Of a stretch of 64,000 nt of DNA, positions 13,001 to 24,685 are shown piece by piece (position 1 is the stretch's first letter; each line of letters starts with the position of its first letter). This stretch comes from Takakia lepidozioides. Taxonomy: Eukaryota > Streptophyta > Takakiopsida > Takakiales > Takakiaceae. The stretch lies in the NCBI GenBank assembly GCA_030704615.1, contig CM060732.1, forward strand, positions 45,117,053 to 45,181,052, read 5' to 3'. The position numbers were made by a program, and so were the translations under genes. The notes below the pieces were generated by a model. It was not told the DNA's origin, searched no databases, and saw only the letters and a program-made list of their open reading frames with translations.

Positions 13001-14246
13001 ATCTTTCTAGGAAGCAATCCAAAATTGATTGAATTTCTATGCCATTGTTTTCTCCTAAAAAATAACAAAAATATGTGGATTTGGAGCAGATACAAAGTTT
13101 TGCTACTAGTGGCTGGTGGGATCGGAATAACACCATTCCTAGCAGTTATTCGAGATTTGTTGCATCGTCATCAACAAGAAGAAGATGGACTGCCAACAAA
13201 CATTGAACTCATTTGGAGCATGAAAAACAAATCAGAGTTAACTACTTTGAAGGGAATTCATCCTACAAGACTTTTTTCAAATTACTCGGAGGGCAAGTGC
13301 AAAATTGATGTGAAAGCATATGTAACAACTTCCGATCATACTAACCAATTAGTTGAAGACAATTCTATGACAAAACCAGGAGAAAGCTATCTTCAAGATT
13401 TAACAAACAGAAAGTTGCCCTCTCCTATTGTTGGAACAGGAAACAACTTATGGGTGGCAGGAGTCATCGTCTCTGCAACCTTTGGGTTTATGTTGATGTT
13501 GGGAGTATTCCATAAATATGTGGTCTATCCTCACGACCACCCAGACCACGGAAAGCCCTTCCCACAATGGATCCAGGTCTTATTTTTCTTTGCAAGTATG
13601 TTGATAGGGATTGTTGGTTTTGGTGGGATTGTCATTGGTGCTTGGAACCTACATATAAGTAGCTCAACTCTCTACAAGACCAATACATCAGATAGTTCCA
13701 ATGATTTGGTCGAGGATCTGGAAAATGAAGAAGTGTCTCTTCTTGACAAGAGTATCGTCACCATCACCGAAGGCACACGACCGAAGTTTTCAGGTATTCC
13801 TCTCTCAAACTCCATGTTTTTCATTGACTTGAATGTCAAACAAATTGTGATTAGTTTCGGACGAGAATGTTGACTATGTTGGATTCTCATGGCAAGAAAT
13901 TGCTAGACCATGTATATAACACTTCAAAAGAGTCCCCTCTATGAAGATATGGTGGTCTTGTCACCTTATGTCTACATATTGAAGTGAAAGAAAAAACCAA
14001 AAGAAGAGAGACGAGGAATTTTGCACAAATTGATCTTGCATAGTCCAAATGAAGTATTTCAAAATGTGGTTGTGGGATGCAGAACTGTTTGAGGTTGCAG
14101 AACATCAGTATGAAGGTGAAGACGTAGGGGTGCTTGTGTGTGGCCCCAAAGGCTTGCAAGAGTGTGTTGCTGCTGAATGTCGTTCCAAAAACTTTAGCAA
14201 CTCGAAGACACAATTTCACTATCATTCTGTTAGCTTCAACCTGTGA
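10055..14246 (+). CDS. FRO: Ferric-chelate reductase (ferric reduction oxidase, FRO family)
   Basis: Eight exons: 10055-10271, 10405-10495, 11128-11355, 11672-11906, 12143-12470, 12663-12933, 13090-13793 and 14083-14246. Phases agree at every junction and give 745 aa, the usual FRO length. The protein is a polytopic flavocytochrome b that passes electrons from NAD(P)H via FAD and two hemes to Fe(III) chelates across a membrane. Candidate heme ligands form two pairs, H227/H241 (in YHKWLGHITLTLFATHG) and H301/H314 (in AHHLYIIFLAFFVFH). The FAD motif HPFS is at about 389-392, the NAD(P)H glycine-rich motif AGGIGITPF at about 465, and the C-terminal VCGP at about 711. Two more membrane spans follow the cofactor-binding half, inside exon 7, as in plant FROs. 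The N-terminus (MTAPNSNPQLK) is not transit-like, so a plasma-membrane site is the simplest guess. All key residues are intact. ATG 10001 is possible but probably lies at or before the cap site. Confidence 0.93.
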
Positions 14247-15463
14247 TGTGATGATGATGAGTTCGGGCTGGCAATGGAATCTACTCTTGACCAGTATGAC
14301 AATATGGGCAGTGGTCTTTGTAGTAGCCCTAAGGGTAAACGCCGTGGTTGTCAAAGAGAGACCGCTCTTTCTCCTTACACGCTTGTTACACAATGGAGAA
14401 TCCAGTTTTGATGTCACTAGGTTGACCCCCTTCCGCCCGGGCCCTTTTAGTGTACATACACTGCTTAAATGAAACAATTGGGAGGTTGGAAGAGTAGCAA
14501 TAGAAAGCCCACCCATAGATTTCAGACTTGTCCGAGTGTTTGTGTATATTCGTACAATGGTGGATTTTTAGAAAACAATTGTTGACCCATTTTTTGAGTG
14601 CATATCTATATTGTACAATGTCAGCTTTTGAAAAAACATTTGTTGCCCTTCCCAACTGCCCTACAGTGGGAAGTAGACCAGCTGGAGGAAATGTGACTGT
14701 TTGGGAAACTGCTGGAAGTTTGGGAGAGAGAGAGAGAGCCGGAGATTAGTGCTCAACATGCTCTTGTACGTGCTCACAGCCAACCTTGCACATACAGGGA
14801 TCCCTGTTTGATTTGTCCTGCAAAGCAACGTGAGGCCGGGTGGCTACTGACACCCCACAGCTGCTGCTCGCTGAAAGTGCTTTGGCACTTGGAGCTGGTC
14901 TCATGCAGTTCTCGCCGATGCCATTGGCCTTCGGATGCTGGGAATGGAGCCTGGCAAGAGATGTTATAGTGTGATAATGTAAGGCTGTTTCGCGCAACTT
15001 CCGTTCTGCAGCTTTTCTGAGCACTGATTTTGTTGAATGCGGGAACTTCTCCACATTTCTGGATTGCCAGTGCTCCTGGTCTCATGAGTACTAGAGACAC
15101 CATAATTATCTTTCTCCAACTAAGTCTTCCTCCTCTCTAAAACTCAGAGCCACAACCATGATATTCATGGCAATTGGCAGGTCGTGCATGAAAAGATGGG
15201 ATTATGTTGTAAGGATCAAGCCCTGAGTCAGTGTGAGGCGCTCCTCCATGCATGCCAATTATGAAACAAAACATGCTGATAGAGAGGAAAAACATAGAAA
15301 AACAAGCAGGAATGAAAGAGGGGAACTCGACTGTAGTTACATGAGTGACTCAGACAAAAATACTCATGGTCAAGGGCAGGACTATTAGTCCAGACACCAG
15401 GCTTACCGCCGTGCCTTGGTTCGCCTACAGTGGGGCCAAAGGGAGTACTCTGCCCTGGATTAC
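14247..15463. other. Tail-to-tail spacer between FRO and NAF1
   Basis: This holds the 3' flanks of two convergent genes. Minus-strand ORFs at 14746-15103 have no recognised product and probably lie in NAF1 3' flanking DNA. No repeat or RNA gene was seen. Confidence 0.4.
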
Positions 15464-18400
15464 CTATCTGAGATTGTAAGCATTTCCAGTGATTACATTC
15501 TGATTACCATACCCCCATTGCTGCTTACTCCTCCCCATGCCCCCAATACCTGGACCTTGCAAATAGGCCCCTGGTAGGCCAGTACTGTGATGAGGTGGCC
15601 TTGCAGATGAACATCCTGGTCCTAGATATGGAGATCCCAAAACAGTGGGTATGCATACCCCTGTTTCTGGAGTGGAACTCATTGCTGGAGGCTGGTAGCT
15701 GAATGAGCTGTGACGTGTGAGTTGTTCGTGTGGGGGGACGGGAGTCCCTTGCACTAGACCTGGGTAGGCTGCAACTGGGACATGGAGGCAAGTCAGGAGG
15801 GTCATATGGGCAGAGGGAGCATCTCAGGGTGGCAATGGCCGAAGTCCAAGGACTAATACAAGTAAGGGGCTTACCATAACGCAAAGAAGAGCACCTAGAC
15901 CTATCAAATTCATGACTAATGCCAGAACACACACAGAAAAATACTACGTTGTTTTAACGTAGTCTACCATACATAGCTGGGGAAAAATGGAAGGAAAAAT
16001 ACTGCTGGTACAGGCTTTTGCAAAGTGACAAACCCCTACTGACCCAGTGGGAGAGAAAACTAGTGAAACTCAAACATCCTCCCAAAATCATACATTAACT
16101 TTGGTAAGACTCACCTGTACTTGTTGGTGGGAGTCTTAACTCAGGTGCTGACGCTGAATGAGGTTGCCAACTAGTGGCAGAAGTCTCTATTGGACGAGGC
16201 AATTCTTGGTATGGACGAGGACTCCTTTGGTCATGTAACTGTGGCCTGGAGCTTGGAGGGCCCCACTGGGCAACAGGTGTTAGCTGCTGAACAACTGTTT
16301 GCTCTTGAAAAGACCTCATGCGTGGGACAAATTCTTGAGTGGGAGAAGACCACCTGGGATTCACTTCATGTGGTCTGAAAGGTGGCATCAGCCCATGCAT
16401 ATTTTTCAACAGAGAAGGGTTAAATCCCAATGGCCTGGCAGGAATTCCATGTGTAGGTGGTGCCAGTGAGTTGTTATATCCTTGAGATTGTTGCTCACCT
16501 GGAAATGCATGCCTTCCCAAAGGAGAAGGGAGGGGTGGCCTAGATTGTACTCTGTTTTGCTGGAAATCAATATTCTGTCTACCACCACCACTAAAGTATG
16601 ATGGGGATTGCCTGTCAATGGACCCTTGGAGACTGATGTCTGCCATATGCCTTGCTGCTGACCCTGCTCCTTGTGACTGCACAGACCACAAACAACCAAA
16701 AAATAGTGCGTGCGTCAGTTGGAGAGAGAGACATTAATCAAATTGAACAATCGGCTCAATCAAGACTGCATGAAAAAGTAACGAGTGGGGAGTTTAATCT
16801 GACATCAGTACTTTGCAAATTGAATTAGCTTCCCTGTCTCCCTAACCAGATTTTGTTGAGGCCAGTAGTAGCACATTCATCTGGGAAGAGGAGATCACTG
16901 TATGGTTCAGTTCCAAGTATTTCCATGTGAAATAATGGAAGACCTCTGACTAAGACTGTGGTGGTGACACATGAGTCAACTGCAGTACAGCTCACAGATC
17001 TAGGTTCAAAACAAGGTCCCAATGGTGGGGCACTTCTACAAGTTCCAGGGCATTCTTTGGAAGCACCCAAGATATCCTTTCCATTACATGAAAATATTAT
17101 CTCTTCATCTCTTTTATACCAAGATAGCCAATATAAGAGCACTACCACGGATGCCTCTTCATGGTGGAAGGATCCCCTGCCTTGGCCCCTGCTCCTGCCG
17201 CCTCGACCCCTCCCTGAGTAGTCAGATCTGTCACCTTGCCCAGGGGCTCTTCCACCTGAAGCCCTCCTGTGTCCTCTGTCCCCATTTTCCTTAACCTGAG
17301 ACTGCCGTTTTTTCATTGTTCTTAGCCGCTTGGCAGCCTCCTCTTTCTCATCATCTGAGAAAAACTCCACCTCCTCATCAGCCAGTTCTTCATCATCAAT
17401 GCCTGAAGCATCACAGGCTTTCATGTGCAGGCTGGGATTGTCCAAAACATAGTTGGCAAATTCTGGCACATAAGCAACCTCTTTTCCCACAACTGCCCCT
17501 TCAGGTACTTCTGACTCATTGTTAAATCGCACAAGGTAATAGGGCTTCTGAACAGGGCCAAACACTTCGTCGATCAAACCTAATGGTACCAGTCGATCCA
17601 ATAGCCAGAGAATGGAACCCTCATTTAGTACTTGCTTGTGGTCAGTTGCTGCCACCACTAAGTGGTTTCCTAACACCTGTTACAAGGAGGGGCTCCATTA
17701 GCAAACAAACAACTCTCAACCAGGGACTGTGTGACTTTAGTTCAGCAAGCACCTTCCAACATAGATAAGATCCCACTCAACCAGAAGGAGAATCAAGTAG
17801 CTCCCTTGCACTTCTGTCAAAGAAACACAAGGATTGTGCTAGAAACAGCAGAGCACAATGCATCAATCACAAAATGAAAGCAGCTAAAGCTCTTTCTTTT
17901 CACTATTGACAAGATGCCATACTGAAGTACACTGAGGTATAATGTGGGGCCTTGGGATGCCATTCTGGACTATAATTCTACTATAAAAAATAGTCTGCGT
18001 CGAGTTCATGAATTAAACTGCAATCTTCCATCTGCATGTAGCCTTAATTTTCCTTTGTTCAGGCGTATGGGGAGCAGGTAAGACTATCTGAAGCCAATGG
18101 ATAGCAGCAGTGAAGGAGATTTCCTTTTAACGGCACGGAGTCTACCACTCAAGTTCCTAAGATATACTACCGCTTGAGACTAACAACATGGATACATGAG
18201 ATCCTGAGAAGAAGTCAGGAGAGAAGGGGAAAGATTCTCACAGAAGAAATAGTGCCAATAGGTAAAGTTTGATGATGGGCTTGCAACACTGTATCCACCT
18301 TTGGTACTTTGGGTAGTACCTGCACCCACCTTACAGACCTCACAATATTAAGGTCAGCCCTGACAACCGAGAGATAGTCACCTCGTCCCTCCACCTAACA

Positions 18401-19664
18401 GTGAAGTTCACCTTCTACAAACAAGGAGCCTGTGATCAGGCCACAATGCAAGCTCAGTGGAGAAGAGCTAAGATTTGAAGAAAGGATGGCACTCCAGCTA
18501 CACAGGTGATATGGACAAAAGATCGTTTCAGGGCCAGCTTTCAGATAAAAAATTATAATTCTGCTTCCTTTATTGCATTCAGTCTTGAAGCAAACTGCCA
18601 AGTTGTGATATAGAACCAGGCCAATTAAGCTGCTCGTTTGCAACAAGTAAAGAAGGTCCCATAGATTTCGAAACAAGGGGGCACTGCAGTCAAACCGACG
18701 TGTGCCAAAGGAGTTAATTATTGCATTGCAGAGAAACTTTAATAATAACCGCAGCAAGAAAGGAGAACACTGATTCAGTTGCCAACACCCAAACACACAA
18801 TGAAAGATGAACATGAGGACCAGAACATACAGCAAGTTCGTGCTTTGTGCGGGGGGGACCTTCTTCCTCGTCGCTGCTCCCTCCCTTGTCCTTATTTCTC
18901 GGTTGGTCAGCATTTTTTATCTTCCTTCGAATCTCTCCCACCACTGTCGCAAAATCTTCTTTCTCTTCATCACTGGAAGATTCTGACAGCTCATTGATGT
19001 CCTCGTAAGGATCGCTGTCCTCCAGAGCCTCAATCTCATCTTCCTCCTGATCTTTGACCTCGCTCTCTTCCTTGGCGCTGCTGTCGGTTCCGTCCCCCTC
19101 TACCGATTTCAGACCCCTCCCTTCCAAGCTCATCAGAGAGAGGTGAAGAGAGCCTACATTCTTCTCACACTCTGATGTCCGGCTGTCCTTTCGATCCGTA
19201 TTTTCTTGTCTGATTTCGCCACTCTCCAGCTCTTCATCCGACGGGCCAACATGGAACTCACCTCTTCCAGTACCAACAACAACCCAGTTTGCACTACTTT
19301 CATCTTTAACTTCCTGCCCATTTTCTTGTTCCATTCTCTCTTGAAGGCTCTGATATTCTCTATGTAGCGGTTCGACCTCTCCCGTCTCGTCCAACCAGCT
19401 GTCCCACAGATTCTCCCCCAGAGCAACCTCCCCGTCAGTAACCAGCTCGACTAGTTCCGCTCCCACCAGAATTCCACTACCCATAGTTCCACTAACGTCA
19501 AATTCAGGAAACACAAGCTCGGCTTGCTCCATGTCCAGCGCAATGCCATTGGCGAACACATCTCGTCCAACGTCTCCATCACCCTCCACAGTGGGCAGCC
19601 GAAACAAGGAGCCCGGCATTGTGCAGCTAATCGGTGGAAATTCCACAGCAGGCTCGCCAGACAT
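15464..19664 (-). CDS. NAF1: NAF1, H/ACA snoRNP assembly factor
   Basis: Five exons on the minus strand: 19664-18831, 18319-18242, 17676-17146, 16676-16115 and 15774-15464, phase-consistent, about 771 aa. NAF1 is the nuclear assembly factor that binds the dyskerin/Cbf5 core of H/ACA RNPs and is replaced by Gar1. The 78-bp exon 2 (VLPKVPKVDTVLQAHHQ, LPIGTISS) and exon 3 (VLNEGSILWLLDRLVPLG, VDEVFGP-like LIDEVFGPVQKPYYLVRF) form the Gar1/Naf1 beta-barrel. Exon 1 is acidic (many Asp/Glu/Ser runs), exon 3 ends in an RG-rich tail, and exons 4-5 encode a Pro/Gln/Ser-rich C-terminus. The exon 3 donor could also be 3 bp upstream (17149). Exon 1 lacks 126 bp (42 codons, in frame) that the truncated copy at 37202-38278 keeps; a 6-bp direct repeat (CATCCG) flanks the extra segment. 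The reading frame stays open. Confidence 0.93.
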
Positions 19665-21491
19665 GCCTCTTCTGTTTTCCCCCTCAAACTAGCTGCCTCG
19701 CACTTTGTGCGTGTGCTGTGTAAGGCGCACACCTTGCCTAAAACCCTCGGCTTTAGCCCCAGTTCACTAAACTGGGTGACGCCGCCACCCAGATGATCCC
19801 TCTACAGTGCCTTCAGACCTAAAGTCGGTTTAGGTTCCTTTCCAGCTGCAGCTAATCACGTTCGGAATTGTAGTAGTACTTTGCATGCCACCTCAAGTCC
19901 GGTAATTATGCACAGCCACATCACCACAGCCACAAGCGCTCATTTTGTGTTTTGGGAGCAAATCGATCCCACAGCAAATCAGGTATTCATCAGATGTCAA
20001 GCCAGGTGGAAGAAATGGTGGGACCATCAACTCTGCTGGATGAGTTGCAGCTGACTTTGTCACCGCCAGTCATTCATCTCTTGACTCCTGCTTTTCGTGA
20101 TCAGAGCGCGCCCTCTCATTGCGTGTGAGAAGGCCGGAGGTTTAACATCATGCTGCAGATTGACGGGCCAGACTGTGGAGCTGTGAGCTGGGTAGCCAGC
20201 TCGGCCAGGGCGGATATCGAAGCCTTCAGAGCGATGGTTCCGCAGCCATCAGGGATACTCGATAGAGGTATGGAGTCTGGTCATAAAAATCGTTTTGCAA
20301 TTTCTGGGGTCTGGGAACTTTACTTCGGAGCGATTCAGGCTCCATACTGTGCTTTTCCAACTACCATCTTGGTCGAAGAATTTGACTTTGTGGGAATGCA
20401 TCGGCATTCCTATTCCTCCTTCCATCAGGTCCTCCAGTAATTGTTCGAGTATGTGGAATGTACGTTCATATTCATTTCCATTCATGGCATTTGAGAGAAT
20501 GAACTCATGAGACGTTGTTTGCGGTAGCCTTGTTTCCATAGACCCCAAACATAAGCTTGGCAAGGGGTTACTGCCTTGAGCGGAAGAAAGGGAATAGATA
20601 CTATCTTCTGTAAGGGACTCACTCAAGTGACTTACCGTGATATAGACAATTAGTTCGGGTTTTTCAGATATCCTCTAGAAAGCCCTTCACACAAGCATCA
20701 ACTTGCTGCGGGTGAGCTGCCCAGCAATTAGACCCCGACAGGGCAAGGGCTCTAGGCCTCAGGAATTACAAAGTTGGTAATCAGAGGTGCGGAGACAATG
20801 TTCTTGATGTTCCTGAAGAGGGTCACTCTCTGGTGAGAATATCCCGGACAATGTATCAGATAATTGATATTGTCTTCAGGATGCCCACACATCGGGCAAT
20901 TACAATCTCCTCTTCGTCCTGCATCTGTGTATTGTTCAAAGGTAGGTTTGCCGCCCTAGTTCAATTTCAGTCTAGTTCTGAGGGTAGGTAGGACCTGGAG
21001 ATCATTCTTAAGGTCCTCGTCCATGGCATATGAGAGATAGAGAGAGAGAGAGAGTGACTCATCTACACTGCAGCCATTGTAGCCCCTGTGCGATCCCCTT
21101 TTTTTGGGAAATGGCACCGTAAGCTGATAATTTTCTTATGGTGTTTGCATGTCGGCCAGACAGTGAGCAGAGATTAGCTCTGGGAGGTGTTCTTCTCGGA
21201 TCCTTCACAGTTGTGGGACAACAGGTTTGGTAAGGTTAGGCTATCTTCATTAGAAGGTGCAAGGCAAGATGATGGTTTGTGGACGGGGTTGTATCTTCAG
21301 CTGCTCTCACATTGATATATGCACCTTCAGTTGTTTGTATTTATTCAATTTCTTTCTTGAGATAGCTCCCTGTGTTCGAAATATTCTTGTCGTTGTGGTG
21401 GTTGCAGCCTGGACTACATGAGGCTGTGTTTGAAGTATGGCTGCGCAGCTGCCCACTTGTGGTTTGCACATAAAAATCCAAGATCACCAGA
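17809..21491 (+). repeat. Duplication unit A (direct repeat, copy 1)
   Basis: Nearly identical by eye to 36297-40099 in the same orientation. It starts in NAF1 intron 2 and includes NAF1 exons 2 and 1, the NAF1 upstream region and a LINE family A fragment. It ends at ATCACCAGA, after which the two loci differ. Differences are the 126-bp indel in NAF1 exon 1, a GA-repeat length change near 21040, a 4-bp change near 21277 and scattered substitutions. Very high identity implies a recent duplication. Confidence 0.92.
20500..20965 (-). mobile_element. LINE family A, 3'-truncated coding end (copy in unit A)
   Basis: Minus-strand reading gives a zinc-knuckle-like motif typical of LINE C-termini (CPMCGHPEDNINYLIHCPGY). 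VTLFRNIKNIVSAPLITNF follows, then the family peptide related to VDACVKGFLEDI with stops, then the 3' part whose translation includes LPQTTSHEFILS. It matches the other family A copies in the window. It lies about 0.8 kb upstream of the NAF1 start. Confidence 0.65.
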
Positions 21492-21601
21492 TGGAGGCTC
21501 GGCCCTGAGATGCATACTGAATTCTGTAAGTTAGCTCGTTGGCTTCTGAAAGAGGATAAAGAGATGGAGTCTATAATGCCTCTTCTGGCTCTTCTGGGCA
21601 T

Positions 21602-22820
21602 GTGAAGATGCTTTGTGAGGTAGGCAAACAGAAAGAGGCTCTACAGACTTTAAACCAAGGAGCATCTCAGCAGATTCAGATATGTATGTGGTACGATGCT
21701 TTGGATGAGCGAATCATGCACAAAGGGGTGAAGCCGAACCACATCACCATTGTTTGTGTTTGCAATGCGGGTGCAAGCCTGGGAGCCCTGGAAAAGGGGA
21801 AAAAGAGGTCCATGGTGACATCTTCAAAGCTAGAAGTGTACCAGATGTCCATGGCGACATCGTCAGAGCTGGAATTGTACCAAATGTCACTCTAAACACT
21901 GCCCTAGTGGACATGTATGTAAATTGTGGGTACATCGAGGATGCAAAGGGAGTGTTCGACACTATGGTTGAACGAGATGTGGTGTCGTGGAGTGCGATGC
22001 TTACAGGGTATGCACAGCAAGGACATGGGAAGGAGGCTTTGGAGACCTATGAGATGTGGTGTCATGGAGTGCGATGCTTGCAGGGTATGAACAGTAGGGA
22101 CGTGGGATGGAGGCTTTGGAGACCTATGAGCAAATGATGGACATGTTTGTGTGCATTTGCAATGCTTGTGCAAGCCTAGCAGCCCTGGAGAAGGGCAAAG
22201 AGGTGCATGGGGATATCGTCAAAGCTGGAATTGTACCAAATGTCAATCTAAACACTGCCCTGGCAGCTCTGGAAAAGGGGAAAGAGGTCCATGGCGACAT
22301 CTTCAGAGCTGGAATTGTACCAGCTGTCATTCTGAACAATACCCTGGTGGACATATTTGCAAAATGTGGGTGCATCTAGGATGCAAAGGGAGTGTTCGAC
22401 ACTATGGCTGAACGAGATGTGGCATCGTGCAATCCTGGCAGCCCTAGAGAAGGGCAAAGAGGTGCATGGGGATATTGTCAAAGCTGGAATTGTACCAAAT
22501 GTCATTCTAAACACTGCCCTGGCCGGCAGCTCTGGAAAAAGGGAAACAGGTCCATGGCGACATCTTCAGAGCTGGAATTGTACCAGCTGTCATTCTGATC
22601 AATACCTTGGTAGACATGTTTGCAAAATGTGGGTGCATCTAGTGTGCAAAGGGAGTGTTCAACACTATGGCTGAACGAGATGTGGTGTCGTGGAGTGCAA
22701 TGCTTGCAGGTATGCACAACAGGGACGTGGGATGTAGGCTTTGGAGACCTATGAGCAAATGATGGGGGAAGCACATCATGTTTGTGTGCAATTGCAATGC
22801 TTGTGCAAGCCTGGCAGCCC
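21602..22820 (+). pseudogene. PPR protein pseudogene, middle repeats (part P1)
   Basis: The plus strand holds several plant PLS-type pentatricopeptide repeats (ACASLAALEKGKEVHGDI, VKAGIVPNV, LNTALVDMYVNCGYIEDAKG, ERDVVSWSAMLTGYAQQGHG) spread over different frames with stops. An internal tandem duplication of roughly 260 bp (about 22180-22435 and 22440-22695) repeats the same units. Both copies carry the same TAG after the GGGTGCATC block, so the duplication came after the gene died. PPR proteins bind organellar RNA; this copy cannot make a product. It ends at the unit B junction (22821). Confidence 0.85.
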
Positions 22821-22830
22821 TGGGCATATC

Positions 22831-24040
22831 TCAAGGAATGTTTTCTGATACCACAATATGATCCATGAGAATGAGGACCTCATTGCAGATGCGGATCTCA
22901 TCAACAAGATGCGCAGCATATTATGTAATGCAATTTACGGTGTTAACGTCGAATTATTTCATTTCTATAATCTTGTACTGCGAACTTTGGATCGTACCGC
23001 GGTTCGGGTGATGGATCGTACAGCTTATTATTCTCGTCCAATGATGGTTAGGGCAATGGTAGAGAGTTGAGATGAATTCGGCGAGGAGTACAGCTCACCT
23101 CCCAAAAATAACTAACTTCGGGACCCAAGATAGCGTTGGAACACGGGGAATCTATCCGTAAGTAAATGGTATCGAGGCAGGTAATCTCAACAACGAGGAC
23201 ACGTTTGAAGGAGGTGGCGAAATCAGGTCTTTTCTCTTCCGCGTTTGGGTCAAGCATGCGTAAAGAAGAGGGTCCAGGTGAGTAAGTCTACGGATAATGG
23301 ACCCGAGATGAGGTACATTGTATTTAGTATGCAGCTCCCGTTATCAACGAACTAACTTGCAAGAAGGTGAGCCTGCCTCCGCCGGCGTCCAAGCTGATTG
23401 ATCAGCAAACGAGCTGACACTGAATTCGGTTAAGTAGTAGCTACCTTCCGCAGACTTGCACGTGGACATTCAACTCATCTACAGACTCAGGTGTACGTCA
23501 CTAGCACTGAAATCCGAAAGGTCATGGCAGAGCTTACTAAGAGTAAGTTACCAGCTTGTGCATCTTCCTGCCGATCTGCACTCCGACTCATGTGGTGATC
23601 TCCGAACAAAGTTGCGCAGCTCACTCAGGGTCAACTTGCAGAGTCAGATCCGGATATCATGTCGCCGCATCGCTGCAGCACTTGCAATCCACAACATCCC
23701 CCGCCGCTTCCTTCGCCAATCTCTCTCTCTCTTTCAAAGCAAGTAATCGTCCTCAGACGGTGACGATATGACATGACACGAGGTAAACAGGATTTACCGA
23801 ATCACGTGACGCACATAAGGCTGCTCTATCAAACTATCAAACTCAAAAGGATGTTGCTATTATTATTTTCACAAAACATTCTCCGGTTTTATCCCTTTGT
23901 ATTTGCAGGGACGTTATCTGACGGAATATCACGTACGTGACGTGGTCGTGTGTCTTTTCTTTTCTAAATTCTTTTCTTTTATTTAGTTCTAGGGAGATGA
24001 GTCATCCACCCAGATCTTCAAGAGATCTCACCCATCCACT
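22831..24040. other. Left part of unit B: unassigned ORFs
   Basis: ORFs at 22858-23070 (+), 23048-23257 (-, LDPNAEEKRPDFATSFKRV) and 23456-23771 (+, Ser/Arg/Ala-rich and leader-like) are open in both copies of the unit. Near-identity of the copies means this is not evidence of selection. None is recognised. A G-box-like TCACGTGA lies near 23803. Confidence 0.25.
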
Positions 24041-24390
24041 GGGAAAGAACCAGTATTGGTTGATTCAGCTACAAACCCCCGGAGGTTATCAAGAAGGTTT
24101 TCTGGATATATATAACCGCGGTTCTCAAAAAAACAAAGAACCGGCAAAGGCTCATAACAGCCGGTTGTGTTGTTTTGTAATAACCAGCCTGAAAACCGTC
24201 AAAGATCTGCCAAGACCCGCCGATTATTTGATGAAAACCACCTATTCTTTGAGGTTCTTACAAGTAACCGGAACCGGTGGTTCTAAGATCTGAAAAAACC
24301 AGAACCGGAGGTTCTTTGATCCTAAGATTTTGTAAAAACCGGGACCCAAGGGTATAAAAGAAATCAAATAACCGCCCAGTACTTGAAAGA
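24040..24390. repeat. AACCGG-rich segment inside unit B
   Basis: About a dozen AACCG or CGGTT words occur in 350 bp, including GTAACCGGAACCGGTGGTTC with its internal palindrome. The mirror copy is at about 43050-43400. The pattern is too irregular for a satellite and resembles subterminal repeat regions of DNA transposons; no terminal inverted repeats were identified. Confidence 0.5.
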
Positions 24391-24685
24391 ACCCTTTGTC
24401 TTTAGGCGGGCCCACCTTGGTGGTCGGGTCGTACTGCTTGTTCAATGTTGTATATAAACAAGCTTGATGGAATAGTACTTTCGAAATTACAAAGAGAGTT
24501 TCATTTGGTTTCTCAAAGACTTTGCCAATGCCGTTGAACTTTGCCTCTCGACACACTGTTCCTTTTGAGACAACCAAAGTTGTAGCCCAAGTGGTAATGT
24601 GCGCATACCACCTCGGGAGTACCATAGCCTTCGTGTGACAGCAGACCCGATGAGGTAGAAAGACACGATGAGGATGTACATCCAC
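24242..24685 (-). other. Unassigned 147-codon ORF in unit B
   Basis: An open minus-strand reading starts MDVHPHRVFLPHRVCC and ends in the AACCGG-rich segment. The other arm keeps it open (42716-43159 +) with a few substitutions (Ile/Phe, Arg/Gln). Two other frames are also open here, so this may be chance. No family is recognised. Confidence 0.2.

Noticed and set aside
16825-17294. Plus-strand ORFs overlapping NAF1 exon 3
   Set aside because: They are antisense shadows of a well-supported NAF1 exon and show no domain.
19524-19796. Plus-strand 90-codon ORF opposite NAF1 exon 1 (also 38138-38410)
   Set aside because: It is antisense to the NAF1 coding exon; its conservation between copies reflects recent duplication only.
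20249-20626. Minus-strand 125-codon ORF, duplicated at 38863-39240
   Set aside because: Part of it reads through the LINE family A 3' block (PQTTSHEFILS). Duplication explains why it stays open in both copies.
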